From assembly GCA_947258385.1 (NCBI GenBank), contig CAMYII010000067.1, forward strand, positions 1 through 40,863: a stretch of DNA of 40,863 nucleotides, written 5' to 3'. The notes under the pieces were generated by a model. It searched no databases. It was given only the letters and a program-made list of their open reading frames with translations, and was not told the DNA's origin. The stretch comes from Acidiferrobacterales bacterium (GTDB taxonomy: Bacteria; Pseudomonadota; Gammaproteobacteria; Acidiferrobacterales; SZUA-150). Numbering within the stretch: position 1 is the stretch's first letter; every line of letters begins with the position of its first letter. Positions 7,276-15,116 of the stretch are shown here, in pieces. The position numbers were made by a program, and so were the translations under genes.

Positions 7276-7518
7276 TTCCAGTGCCTGACGCGCGCGGTGT
7301 CTGATGTCGCGTGTCGCCTCACATATTCCACATTCTGTCACCCCCACCCGGAAATGGCCACGGACGGCCCTCCGGCGTGTGGATTTACTGAGTTATATTA
7401 GCATTTTCTTATTTACTTGTGGTACGATTTGATTTGGGCGTATAGAACGAACTTCGGCCTCCAAAAGGGTGGAGGTCGACCACTCATAGGAATAATTCAA
7501 AAAAACGGGTTTCTCAAC

Positions 7519-8808
7519 ATGCTAATCAATTTCCAGTTCCGGCGCTTTAATCTTGCAATGCTTGTTTTTTCAATTTTTCTATTTGGCGTCACACCGAGCC
7601 TGGTGAGCGCAGCAACTCCCCCTGCCTCTTTTCAGCGCGGAATAACAGCGTTTGCAAAAAAAGATTACCAAACTGCGTTGAAGGAGTTTCGCACCGCGGA
7701 AAAAGCCGGGTTTCGCACCACACAGCTCTACTACAACCTGGGTGTTACAAGCTACCACCTCAAAAACTACCCGGAATCAGAGCGCTATTTCCTGCTGGTG
7801 GAGAAAAACGCCCGCATGCAGCAGATTGCCCGCTATAACCTTGGTCTGGTCGCCTGGCGAACGGGTGACCTCAACGAAGCCATCGGCTGGTTCGAAAAGG
7901 CAACGGCACAGGGAAAGGACAAAAAAATCCGCGCACTCTCTGAGCACATGCTTGCACGGTTGAAGCAGGCACAGCAGGCGAAACAATCCAGACACCGCAG
8001 CTTGGATGCCGGCGCCAGCCTGGCCGTGGGCTATGACGACAACGTTTTTTTGCGCGCCGCCGATATCGCCTCGACTCAATCCGATAACTATCTGGATGCA
8101 TTTGCCTGGTTTGATGTCGCACTCAACAGGAACTGGGGAGTGAACGGCGATGTTTCTGTACTGGACTATCAGGATATCGACCTGGCCGACTACGACGAAA
8201 TCAGCGGCGGAGTCACGTACCAGACCCGCACGCAAAACTGGCGGCTGAAACCTGAGCTCAAAGTGACACAAAGCACACTGGGCAGTAATGACTATCAGCG
8301 CGTTACGGATATCAGGTTTACCGGCCACAGGCCTCTGGCTGACCAGGCCACCCTGACACTGCGCTACCGCTACAGTGATATCAACTCCCTGAACGCATTC
8401 TATGACTACCTTGAAGGTTGGCGGCAGCGGTTTCGTGTCGACTATCATAAGCGTGTTTCCGCCGGCTGGCTTCGACTGCGCTACCAACTGGAGTTCAACG
8501 ACCGGCAGGATCTGCCCAATATCAGTTATTCACCGACGCGCAACAGCTTTCGGGTTCGCCTGCGTACACCCTGGAAGAATAACTGGGAAACCGAAGCCGC
8601 ACTTCGTTACAGGAACAGTGACTACCCCAGCAAAGGCGGTGTCAGTCGCAATGACGACCGCTGGCGCGTACGACTGGTCGGTTTGAAAAGACTGAGCAAA
8701 ATGCTGGAGGCCGGCGTTCGTTATACCTACACCGACAATGATTCCAATGTCGCAATCAGGACCTACGAGCGAAACGACATTCAGGCTTTTGTCGACCTTC
8801 GATTTTGA
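7519..8808 (+). CDS. TPR plus outer-membrane beta-barrel protein
   Basis: The frame is open from 7417, but the signal peptide (NLAMLVFSIFLFGVTPSLVS) points to a start at ATG 7519, giving 429 residues; ATG 7558 is an alternative. The first 150 mature residues are tetratricopeptide repeats (FQRGITAFAKKDYQTALKEF, LYYNLGVTSYHLKNYPESER, ARYNLGLVAWRTGDLNEAIG). The remainder is alternating beta-strand sequence ending in FVDLRF with a terminal Phe, the signal for outer-membrane insertion. The layout resembles the Slam/DUF560-type surface-lipoprotein assembly modifiers and other TPR-porin proteins. The precise role is unknown. Confidence 0.75.
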   Translation: MLINFQFRRFNLAMLVFSIFLFGVTPSLVSAATPPASFQRGITAFAKKDYQTALKEFRTAEKAGFRTTQLYYNLGVTSYHLKNYPESERYFLLVEKNARMQQIARYNLGLVAWRTGDLNEAIGWFEKATAQGKDKKIRALSEHMLARLKQAQQAKQSRHRSLDAGASLAVGYDDNVFLRAADIASTQSDNYLDAFAWFDVALNRNWGVNGDVSVLDYQDIDLADYDEISGGVTYQTRTQNWRLKPELKVTQSTLGSNDYQRVTDIRFTGHRPLADQATLTLRYRYSDINSLNAFYDYLEGWRQRFRVDYHKRVSAGWLRLRYQLEFNDRQDLPNISYSPTRNSFRVRLRTPWKNNWETEAALRYRNSDYPSKGGVSRNDDRWRVRLVGLKRLSKMLEAGVRYTYTDNDSNVAIRTYERNDIQAFVDLRF

Positions 8809-8898
8809 TTCACGCCTGATGCCCACCGGTCCTTCAATGCAGGCAATGGCCTTCACTGACCCGCCGCATTCACGTAACGATTCGATGCCTGGCTGCTA

Positions 8899-9276
8899 TT
8901 GTATTGGCGGTTACTGTGTCCTGATCGCCTTGCATTGTCGATCACCAGCGAACCGCGAATACAGGCGGCCCTGGGCTATCTTAAGCACCATATCGATGGC
9001 CCCATTGGCGCCACCGAATTGGCCGCAACCGCCGGCCTGTCGCGCAGTCGATTCATGGCGCTTTTTTCCCATGAATTGGGCATCCCCGTCCGCCGTTACA
9101 TTTTGTGGCTCCGCCTTAAACGGGCTGCAGCATTCATTGCTGCCGGGGCGACGATCACGCAGGCGGCGCACGATGCCGGATTTTCGGATCTGGCGCATTT
9201 TTCGCGAACGATGCGTGCAACCTTTGGTGCGACGGCGAGCGAAAACCTGCAACAGCTGAGAATCACGATGACGTGA
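8899..9276 (+). CDS. AraC-family HTH domain protein, effector domain missing
   Basis: The 125-codon frame carries the two helix-turn-helix motifs of AraC regulators: IGATELAATAGLSRSRFMAL (about 37-56) and ITQAAHDAGFSDLAHFSRTM (about 86-105), separated by the LGIPVRRYILWLRLKRAA linker. The frame opens at a TTG without a clear ribosome binding site, and I find no N-terminal sensor domain upstream. It may be a truncated regulator or a natural HTH-only member. The target is unknown. Confidence 0.6.
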   Translation: MYWRLLCPDRLALSITSEPRIQAALGYLKHHIDGPIGATELAATAGLSRSRFMALFSHELGIPVRRYILWLRLKRAAAFIAAGATITQAAHDAGFSDLAHFSRTMRATFGATASENLQQLRITMT

Positions 9277-9300
9277 ACGCGAGTGTTACCTGGCAACAAA

Positions 9301-9352
9301 TAGTCGCAGGATCGTTACACAATTTGTAGTCGCAAGATCGTTACACAATTTG
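9301..9352 (+). repeat. Two tandem 26-bp direct repeats
   Basis: 9301-9326 and 9327-9352 are the same 26 bp (TAGTCGCARGATCGTTACAC plus AATTTG) with one mismatch. The second copy runs directly into an FNR-type box. This places the repeats upstream of a predicted promoter, where they could be operator sites. Confidence 0.75.
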
Positions 9353-9363
9353 ATTTAGATCAA
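9350..9363 (+). promoter_or_regulatory. FNR/ANR-type box
   Basis: TTGAT-TTAG-ATCAA is a perfect match to the FNR/ANR consensus. Its centre is at 9356.5, so a transcription start near 9398 (possible -10 at about 9385-9390) would place it at the class II position of about -41.5. The start site is inferred. Confidence 0.6.
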
Positions 9364-9473
9364 TGCATCGCCATGGCAAGTGTATCAGTATTTGCTTAAA
9401 TTCTGATGTTCTGTCCCGACCATGTGAGCCTGGTAAGCCGGGCAGGATCACCGGACAAGATGAAAGAAAACTG

Positions 9474-9860
9474 ATGCTGTCTACCCCAAACAAGATCGTC
9501 AGCCTATTACTGACCTTCGCGCTGTTAAACAATCCCTTTTTAGGGGTACTGGCCGGCCAGGTGACCGATGCGCCTACTGCTCTCATCGAGGCAAAGAGCG
9601 TCATCTCCATGCAGGACGAGTTTTTCCAAGCTGGGCAAACGGGTAATGCTGTTCTTTCTAGTTCCGACTGTTGTTACCAAGATAACGTTGGTATTTGCGG
9701 GACGATCGACTGCCAGTATTGCTGCAGTCCCACGATGATACAGGTATTAACTTCCGTGTTATTCAATGACGCTTACATTTATTCGCATGCCAGCAATACT
9801 GGCCGCGAAGGTCTTGAATTTCCTCCCGCCACACCACCCCCTCTGACTATCTCTCATTAA
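9474..9860 (+). CDS. Small exported Cys-rich protein of unknown function
   Basis: The frame opens at 9363, but the start is best placed at ATG 9474, just before a signal peptide (KIVSLLLTFALLNNPFLGVLAG). The 128-residue product has a cluster of seven Cys (DCCYQDNVGICGTIDCQYCC) and a Pro-rich end (EFPPATPPP). Such Cys clusters in small exported proteins often bind metal or form disulfides; I recognise no specific family. The FNR-type box and the 26-bp repeats upstream suggest expression at low oxygen. Confidence 0.55.
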   Translation: MLSTPNKIVSLLLTFALLNNPFLGVLAGQVTDAPTALIEAKSVISMQDEFFQAGQTGNAVLSSSDCCYQDNVGICGTIDCQYCCSPTMIQVLTSVLFNDAYIYSHASNTGREGLEFPPATPPPLTISH

Positions 9861-9891
9861 AACCACAGCATACACAAACAATTCGATATAC

Positions 9892-9921
9892 GGAACCTTC
9901 TGGTGCGGAATTGCGTTTAAC
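9892..9921 (+). promoter_or_regulatory. ECF-type promoter upstream of the beta-propeller gene
   Basis: GGAACCTTCT, 11 bp, GCGTTTAAC: the same spacing as the motifs at 5492 and 6062, with two or three changes. It lies about 120 bp upstream of the start at 10043 and links that gene to the local ECF sigma factor. Confidence 0.55.
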
Positions 9922-10042
9922 AAATTAGAGGCAGCGATAAGCGACTGCTTTTGATTACGCTACATAGCACTAAAAGCCCCCGCTATCGAGGGTGCTTGGT
10001 TGTCGTATCACGGAATTCTTAGTCAAGTTAGAGGGTATTCAA

Positions 10043-11008
10043 ATGAAACTATCAACACTCAAATATGGAATACTGGCCTGCCTGTTGATTTCACCAAATG
10101 TGTTCGCAGCACCGACCTTGTATATTGCCGCGAGCGATGTGGATGAAGCCGTTGTCGTGGATACGGCAACGGATAGGATTGTCAGCAAGATTACTGCACT
10201 AGAAAGACCACACGATATCGTTGCTACACCCGATGGAGAATATCTTATCGTCGGGGCTCTGCAAACAGAACATATGAGAAACACAGCGTTTTCCATAGTA
10301 GAGCGAAGTACCGGTCAGGTTAAGTTCAAGATACCGATGAAGGGTTGGTCCTACCACCAGGTGGTTACGCGCGATGGACATTACATGCTTTCCACGAATC
10401 CGAGCGAGGCGCAGGTTCGCGTGGTGGACCTGGACTCCAGACAAGTGCTCAAGTCTGTCAGCGCAGGAAGCGCGGCGAACCACCTGTTGTTGTCCAATGA
10501 CGATCGCTACGTGTACGTCAGTAATGAAAGGGACGACACGATCAGCCAGATCGATGTCGGGACCTGGTCGGTAAAGCAGGCAATGCAGGCCGGTCGTGCC
10601 CCTGGGCATATGGTGATGTCGCCGGATGGCAAGTTAATTTACGTCACTAGCCATGATACGGACATGGTGTACGCGGTCTCCGTAGAATATGGAGAAGTAG
10701 TCGATTCGTGCCGCGTCGGCAAAGGATTGCATGGGATCGGTTTTGGTGATGACGGCAAGACATTGTTCGTCAGCAGTAAGACGGAGGACAAGCTGTTTGC
10801 GCTTGACACCTCCATGGAAAAAAGCTCACGACGGGTACTGGAACTGTCACCGGAGCCGTATCACGTCACGGTCGCCAAAGGAACGGGCAAAGTCTACGTA
10901 GCCAGTCATAAAGAGCCAAAAATATGGGTGATAGATCAAACGACCTTGAAAGTGCTGGATGAAATCGAGCTTCCAGCCGTGGGGCATCACATGGAAATTG
11001 TTTACTGA
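10043..11008 (+). CDS. Exported YVTN-type beta-propeller protein
   Basis: This 321-residue protein starts at ATG 10043, after GAGGG and before a signal peptide (STLKYGILACLLISPNVFAA). The mature part is made of repeats of about 40-45 residues with YVTN-like strands: LYIAASDVDEAVVVDTATD, YVYVSNERDDTISQIDVGT, LIYVTSHDTDMVYAVSVEY, LFVSSKTEDKLFALDTS and VYVASHKEPKIWVIDQTT. They predict a six- or seven-bladed propeller in the periplasm or on the surface. No heme or catalytic motif is visible. An ECF-type promoter motif precedes it. Confidence 0.8.
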   Translation: MKLSTLKYGILACLLISPNVFAAPTLYIAASDVDEAVVVDTATDRIVSKITALERPHDIVATPDGEYLIVGALQTEHMRNTAFSIVERSTGQVKFKIPMKGWSYHQVVTRDGHYMLSTNPSEAQVRVVDLDSRQVLKSVSAGSAANHLLLSNDDRYVYVSNERDDTISQIDVGTWSVKQAMQAGRAPGHMVMSPDGKLIYVTSHDTDMVYAVSVEYGEVVDSCRVGKGLHGIGFGDDGKTLFVSSKTEDKLFALDTSMEKSSRRVLELSPEPYHVTVAKGTGKVYVASHKEPKIWVIDQTTLKVLDEIELPAVGHHMEIVY

Positions 11009-11045
11009 GAGCAGCATTCACTTTGCCATTAAGGTCAAACGTCAT

Positions 11046-11073
11046 CCCGATGGAGCGCTGACGCTCCATCGGG
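11046..11073 (+). terminator. Strong hairpin after the beta-propeller gene
   Basis: A perfect 12-bp stem (CCCGATGGAGCG / CGCTCCATCGGG) with a CTGA loop begins 38 bp after the stop codon. No T-run follows, so it is either a rho-dependent end with RNA protection or a terminator-like repeat. Confidence 0.5.
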
Positions 11074-11156
11074 AATGGCCGGCAGTATTGACCTCAGGGT
11101 CGATGGTCGAACTCAGGACCCTACGGTGATGGCACCTACCTATCCGAAGACCAAAT

Positions 11157-11206
11157 ATGTTACATTTCCTCGTGATTGGTATATATCCCCCTAGGTAATG
11201 TAACAT
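11157..11206 (+). promoter_or_regulatory. Inverted repeat upstream of the abiEi fragment (probable operator)
   Basis: ATGTTACATT (11157-11166) and AATGTAACAT (11197-11206) are perfect inverted copies 30 bp apart, ending 10 bp before the AbiEi start. AbiEi antitoxins are known to repress their own promoter through inverted repeats. Confidence 0.5.
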
Positions 11207-11215
11207 CCATGTATC

Positions 11216-11314
11216 ATGGCTAACCAAACCACGCAGACGGACAAGGTCCTGGGACTGGTCAGGAAGGCGGGGGTCCTGCGTCCGCAGGATCTCGATAACC
11301 AAGCAAGTCCATAA
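11216..11314 (+). pseudogene. AbiEi-type (type IV) antitoxin, N-terminal fragment
   Basis: ATG 11216 opens MANQTTQTDKVLGLVRKAGV, then LRPQDLD. This is the typical start of AbiEi winged-helix antitoxins (VLDLVRQAGVLRPRDLD in relatives). Homology ends near 11297, where IS30 sequence begins; the chimeric frame stops at 11314. The rest of the antitoxin and the AbiEii toxin are absent. Confidence 0.55.
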
Positions 11315-11516
11315 ACTGCCCGCCGAACTGCGCCGGTCATTGACCTGCGACCGGGGTATGGAGATGGCACAGCACAAGCAATTTACCATCGCAACGGACG
11401 TGAAAGTCTACTTCTGCGATCCACAGAGTCCTTGGCAACGTGGGACAAATGAAAACACAAACCGCTTGCTACGCCGATACTTCCCGAATAGAAATAACAG
11501 CGCTAGAAGACGGTGA
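11298..11516 (+). pseudogene. IS30-family transposase, internal/C-terminal fragment
   Basis: The frame reads HKLPAELRRSLTCDRGMEMA, then VKVYFCDPQSPWQRGTNENT and NRLLRRYFP. This is the IS30 catalytic region: the second Asp sits in TCDRGMEM (usually TWDRG), and the Glu in the GTNENTN motif is present. It lacks the N-terminal HTH and first catalytic Asp. Homology stops near 11486, at the junction with the yeeE fragment. Confidence 0.75.
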
Positions 11517-12297
11517 ACTTCTCCGTCGACTCGTTGTAGCGTACCAGCAGATACCAGATCCCAAGTATGGCGAAGCTCAGTACATAGACCCAGGACCAGC
11601 CGCCGAACATATCGGGCAGATAGGCCTGGGAGCCGACCTTGGTGACCTCGACCAGATCCAGGGTCATCTCGCGGGTCAGCAAATCCCAGCGCTTGACGAT
11701 ACCGTTGAAGACGGAACCGGCCCAGCCGAAGAAGAACACGGCGACCATGAGCTTGATGTGGCCCTCGCCCATGCGCCACAGCGACCCGGAGGCGCACCCG
11801 CCGGCGAACACCATGCCGATCCCGAAAATCACCCCGCCGAGTACCGAGCCCAGCCAGAAGCTCGCCGGGATGGCCAGGTACGGGTCCACGGTCTTGTGCA
11901 GCAGCAGCAGCGAACCGACCGGGATGCCCAAGGCGAGCGCCAGGATCATGGCCTTAGTCATGGTGCCCTCGCCGGTCATGAAGGGCTCACGAAACACGCG
12001 CGAGAAACAGAAGCGCGAGCGGTGCAGCACAAACCCGAGGGCGAAACCGCCGAGCACGATGATCGCCCGGTTGACCAGCTTGGTATTCTCAGAGGTGAAC
12101 CAGGAGCCGGCCCAGTACAACACCGCGGCCAGCACCACCAGCCCGAACAGCGGGTAATACGGCTTGAGCGCCGATTCCGGCCCGCGCTTCGGCGCGGCCG
12201 TGCCCCAGCTGATGTGCTCCATCGTCCACAACAGCGCCTTCAGACCGACGAAGGCGCCGGCCAGCAACCCGACCCACATGGCCCAGCCGGCCGGCGC
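11503..12297 (-). pseudogene. YeeE/YedE-family sulfur transporter, N-terminally truncated
   Basis: About 260 residues of a polytopic membrane protein are encoded, ending EKFTVF at 11503. They include the family's Cys-containing loops LHRSRFCFSRVFREPFMTGE and FGIGMVFAGGCASGSLWRMG, which match the conserved half-repeats of YeeE/YedE (TsuA-like) thiosulfate/sulfur-compound transporters. Family members are about 350-400 residues, so roughly 90-130 N-terminal residues are missing. The frame stays open to 12477, but beyond 12297 it is the antisense of traC. The nearest internal start is ATG 12279. The breakpoint is a head-to-head fusion with traC. Confidence 0.75.
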
Positions 12298-12298
12298 C

Positions 12299-12898
12299 TT
12301 CGTCGTACTGGAGCTGGGCGAGCTCGACGCCCGGCCGGACCTGCAGACCGTGGTGCTCCTGCTGCTGATGATGCGCATCACCGAGGCCATGTATCTGGGT
12401 GACCGCAACCAGCGCAAGCTGTGCATCATCGACGAGGCATGGCGGCTGATGGGACAGGGTAACGCCGGGCAGTTCATCGAGCAGGGCTACCGCACGGCGC
12501 GCAAGTTCGGCGGGGCATTCATGACCATCACCCAGGGCATCGACGACTACTTCAAGTCCGGCACCTCCAAGGCCGCGCTGGACAACGCCGACTGGGTGTT
12601 CCTGCTCCGCCAGAAACCCGAATCCATCAAGGCCGCCGAGAACAGCGACCTCATCTTGATGGACGAGCCCCTGCGCCGGCTGCTGACCAGCGTGGATACG
12701 CAGCAGGGAAAGTACTCGGAGATCGCCGTCATGGGTCCCGGCGGCACCACGGTCGGCCGCCTGGTGGTCGATCCCTTCGCCGAAAAGCTCTACTCCACCC
12801 GTGCCGAAGAATACGCCGCCATCGAGGCGATGCAACGTCAAGGTCTGAGCCTGGTCGAAGCGATTGAACGCCTGGTGGAAACCGGAGGAGACCGCTGA
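12299..12898 (+). pseudogene. traC: TraC (F-type conjugation ATPase), C-terminal fragment
   Basis: From 12299 (FVVLELGELDARPDLQTV) to the stop, about 200 residues match the C-terminal ATPase part of TraC/VirB4: a Walker-B-like LCIIDEAWRLMG, the GGAFMTITQGIDDYF sensor region and WVFLLRQKPESI. Full TraC is over 800 residues, so the Walker A half is gone. The in-frame start at 12164 lies in unrelated antisense-yeeE sequence. The gene end is 2 bp before trbI. The conjugation apparatus cannot work from this copy. Confidence 0.8.
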
Positions 12899-12900
12899 CG

Positions 12901-13230
12901 ATGCCCCGCTGGTCACACGGCCTGCTATTCGGACTGGCGGGAGGACTGATCGCGCTGCTCGTGGAACGCGTCGTCTTGCCACCGCTGGCGGTCGCCCAAG
13001 TGGACCTCACCGGGTTGATCGATGAGCACGTCCGCCGTCCGGATCTAATGAAGCGGCCGGAAGCGGAACGCTCGATGGATGCGGCACGTTTCGCCGCCCG
13101 CCTGGAACAGGAGACCGCGAGCCTGGCGCGCGATTACCGCGTCGTCATCCTCGCCGCGCCGGCCGTGGTCGCCGGCGCCCCCGACCTCACGGCGGTGCTG
13201 CGAAAACGCATCGAGGAACACACGCCATGA
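12901..13230 (+). CDS. trbI: TrbI-like protein of F-type conjugation systems
   Basis: This 109-residue protein has an N-terminal membrane segment (GLLFGLAGGLIALLVERVVL) and a short periplasmic part ending DYRVVILAAPAVVAGAPDLT. The size, the topology and its position between traC and the TraF peptidase match F-type TrbI, an inner-membrane protein affecting pilus retraction. It overlaps the next gene by 4 bp (ATGA). Confidence 0.7.
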   Translation: MPRWSHGLLFGLAGGLIALLVERVVLPPLAVAQVDLTGLIDEHVRRPDLMKRPEAERSMDAARFAARLEQETASLARDYRVVILAAPAVVAGAPDLTAVLRKRIEEHTP

Positions 13231-13757
13231 CGATACCGGCACTGGCCCCCGCGCCCGAGGACGTTCGCGTGCAGGTCCGCCGCTTCAAGCGATGGCTGGG
13301 GCTCACGCTCGGCATCATCGTATCCGTCCGGCTCATCGCCCTGATGCTCTCGCCCGGGTACCGCCTCGGCATCAACGGCACCGAAAGCCTGCCGGGTGTG
13401 CTGTACCTGGTGCTCAAAGCCGAACCCCCGGACACCCGCGGTGATCTGGTGGCGTTCTACCCGCCCGAGAACCGCTTCTACCCAAAGGGAATGTTCTTCA
13501 TCAAGCAGGCGATGGGCATGCCCGGTGACGAGGTCACCCGCAAGGGCCAGGACTTCTATATCAACGGCGAGTTCATCGCCACCGCCAAAACCCATTCGCG
13601 GTCCGGTAAGCCGCTGCAGCCCGGACCGGCCGGGGTGATTCCAGATGGACACTACTTCGTCTGGACACCCCATCCTGACAGCTACGACTCCCGCTATGAA
13701 GACATCGGCTGGATATCCAAAGATCGCGTTATCGGTCGCGCTGTTCGCCTGTTCTAG
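13227..13757 (+). CDS. traF: TraF-type S26 signal-peptidase-like conjugation protease
   Basis: This 176-residue protein has one N-terminal membrane helix (WLGLTLGIIVSVRLIALML), then the S26 motifs. The catalytic Ser lies in GTESLPGVLYLV and the Lys in KGMFFIKQAMGMPGDEV; box D/E-like strands DFYINGE and YFVWTPHPDSYDSRY follow. Plasmid homologues mature the pilin or a transfer protein in the periplasm. It overlaps trbI by 4 bp, and the traW start lies inside its 3' end. Confidence 0.82.
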   Translation: MTIPALAPAPEDVRVQVRRFKRWLGLTLGIIVSVRLIALMLSPGYRLGINGTESLPGVLYLVLKAEPPDTRGDLVAFYPPENRFYPKGMFFIKQAMGMPGDEVTRKGQDFYINGEFIATAKTHSRSGKPLQPGPAGVIPDGHYFVWTPHPDSYDSRYEDIGWISKDRVIGRAVRLF

Positions 13758-14340
13758 CGCCCTGCCCGCCCGGGACCTCGGCGTGGTGGGACCGGTCTAT
13801 CCCATCGCCGAGCAGGACATGCTTGTGACCATCGCGCAGCGCCTCAAATCGCTGGAGGAAAGCGGCGAGCTGGCGCGTATCGAAGAAGACGCCAAGACCC
13901 GGTACCAGGCCTACGTGGAGCGGCCGGAAGGCGTGCATCTGCCGCGTGCCAAGAAGCACCGAACTTATTATATCGACCCCAGCCTCACCGTACCCTACGG
14001 CCTCAAGGACCACGAAGGCCGTATCATTCACCCGGCCGGCACGACGATAAACCCGCTGGACCACATCACGCTATCGAAACGACTCCTGTTCTTCGACGGA
14101 GACGATCCCGTCCAAGTCGAGTGGGCACGATCATTGATCGAGAGTACGCCGATCCAAACCAAACCGATCCTCGTTAATGGGCCAATTTTGGAGCTAACGA
14201 AAGAGTGGCAGATACGCCTGTATTTTGATCAGCGAGGACAATTACTAGACCGGTTTGGCATTCAGATGGTACCAGCGACCGTAAGCCAGGATGGTGTACG
14301 ACTCAAAGTGGTAGAACATAGTCTCAGTGATCCGGAATGA
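13696..14340 (+). CDS. traW: TraW, F-type conjugative transfer protein
   Basis: This 214-residue periplasmic protein starts at ATG 13696, with a signal peptide (YPKIALSVALFACSSALPAR). The family segments are visible: DLGVVGPVYPIAEQDML, the acidic/basic helix near RIEEDAKTRYQAYVERP, YYIDPSLTVPYGLKDHEG and RLLFFDGDDPVQVEWARS. It assists pilus assembly with TraU. From about 14110 the base composition turns AT-richer than the rest of the tra genes while the frame stays intact, so its 3' end may have been replaced by the island that follows. traU, its normal neighbour, is 6 kb away. Confidence 0.85.
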   Translation: MKTSAGYPKIALSVALFACSSALPARDLGVVGPVYPIAEQDMLVTIAQRLKSLEESGELARIEEDAKTRYQAYVERPEGVHLPRAKKHRTYYIDPSLTVPYGLKDHEGRIIHPAGTTINPLDHITLSKRLLFFDGDDPVQVEWARSLIESTPIQTKPILVNGPILELTKEWQIRLYFDQRGQLLDRFGIQMVPATVSQDGVRLKVVEHSLSDPE

Positions 14341-14504
14341 ACCATGTTCTTTTCCGAGGTAATATGATCCAACGTCTCAGCTCGGCCCGGAGCGAACAGC
14401 TACGGAAGGTTATGAAGGCATTGTACTGGCAAATGCAGTCAGCATACATCCGCCAGTAGTTTAACAGACGGGAGCGTCACAATCAGGGTCTGTGGGCTGT
14501 CTGA

Positions 14505-15110
14505 TCAGGAACTACTACGGTGCCGGTAGAACGGCACGCCATATATCTGTTCTTCGAGTTTCCGAAACTGCACACTGTTGAACTGGCCGCGGTCTATCAA
14601 CTCCAGACGCTCAAGGCGCTTACGGAGAAATGTATAGCTAGCTTTGGCTTTGCAGTTCCGCTTCAGATGGACAATGTCCTCAGGGGTCCAGGTCGTTATA
14701 CTCAGAGCACGGACGTCTTCGGCAAATTCACGCTCAGGGTAAATAAATTCCGCAGCGAAGACTTCGGCACCCTTTTCAATCAGTTCGTTGGCATTATAGT
14801 CACCACAATGGATCACGCCCGACCCAAGTGCTGCGCGATCGCAGTAATGGTGCTTCAGTTCATGTACTAGAGCAAATAGCTTCGGCTCGTTTGGAAGCGA
14901 GCGCTGAATGGCGACTGAACAGTCGCCATCCGCACACATGTAGAGCGCCTTGATCTTGTAGGGTAATGGCCAATAGTCGATTCGAATGCTCTCTGCCTTA
15001 TAAATGCGCCGCACTTCACGAAGCCCAAAGGCTGCTGTGTCTACGCCGTATCCGTTCCGCTTTTTGCGGGCGAGAGCTTTAAGATCCTCGTAGTAGGCGT
15101 GCCGGCTCAT
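14505..15110 (-). CDS. ImmA/IrrE-family metallopeptidase
   Basis: This 201-residue protein has the zinc-protease motif HELKHH (His83, Glu84, His87 in ALVHELKHHYC) and a downstream Glu in KGAEVFAAEFIYP, the third zinc ligand region of COG2856/DUF955. Relatives cleave a partner XRE repressor to trigger mobile-element or defence genes. It follows the XRE gene (15117-15482) with a 6-bp gap on the same strand, so the two form an operon. The pair is divergent from the E2-like and PIN genes, which makes it a likely switch for them. Confidence 0.88.
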   Translation of the reverse strand: MSRHAYYEDLKALARKKRNGYGVDTAAFGLREVRRIYKAESIRIDYWPLPYKIKALYMCADGDCSVAIQRSLPNEPKLFALVHELKHHYCDRAALGSGVIHCGDYNANELIEKGAEVFAAEFIYPEREFAEDVRALSITTWTPEDIVHLKRNCKAKASYTFLRKRLERLELIDRGQFNSVQFRKLEEQIYGVPFYRHRSSS

Positions 15111-15116
15111 AATATT

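Noticed and set aside
6871-7347. Minus-strand hydrophobic frame opposite the His/Asp-rich repeat gene
   Set aside because: Its valine/methionine repeats are simply the reverse complement of the Asp/His codon repeats; the plus-strand protein has a signal peptide and a ribosome binding site.
8738-9259. 173-codon frame overlapping the AraC-type gene
   Set aside because: The overlapping frame at 8899-9276 shows two clear AraC helix-turn-helix motifs; this one is out of phase and has no domain.
9301-9352. Replication iterons
   Set aside because: Only two copies are present and no replication initiator gene lies nearby; a regulatory role by the FNR-type box is more plausible.
11440-12402. A 320-codon plus-strand frame overlapping yeeE
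   Set aside because: The opposite strand carries the recognisable membrane transporter; this frame is low-complexity Glu/His/Arg sequence typical of a shadow.
12089-12982. A 297-codon minus-strand frame opposite traC and trbI
   Set aside because: It has no motif and lies antisense to clear TraC and TrbI sequences.
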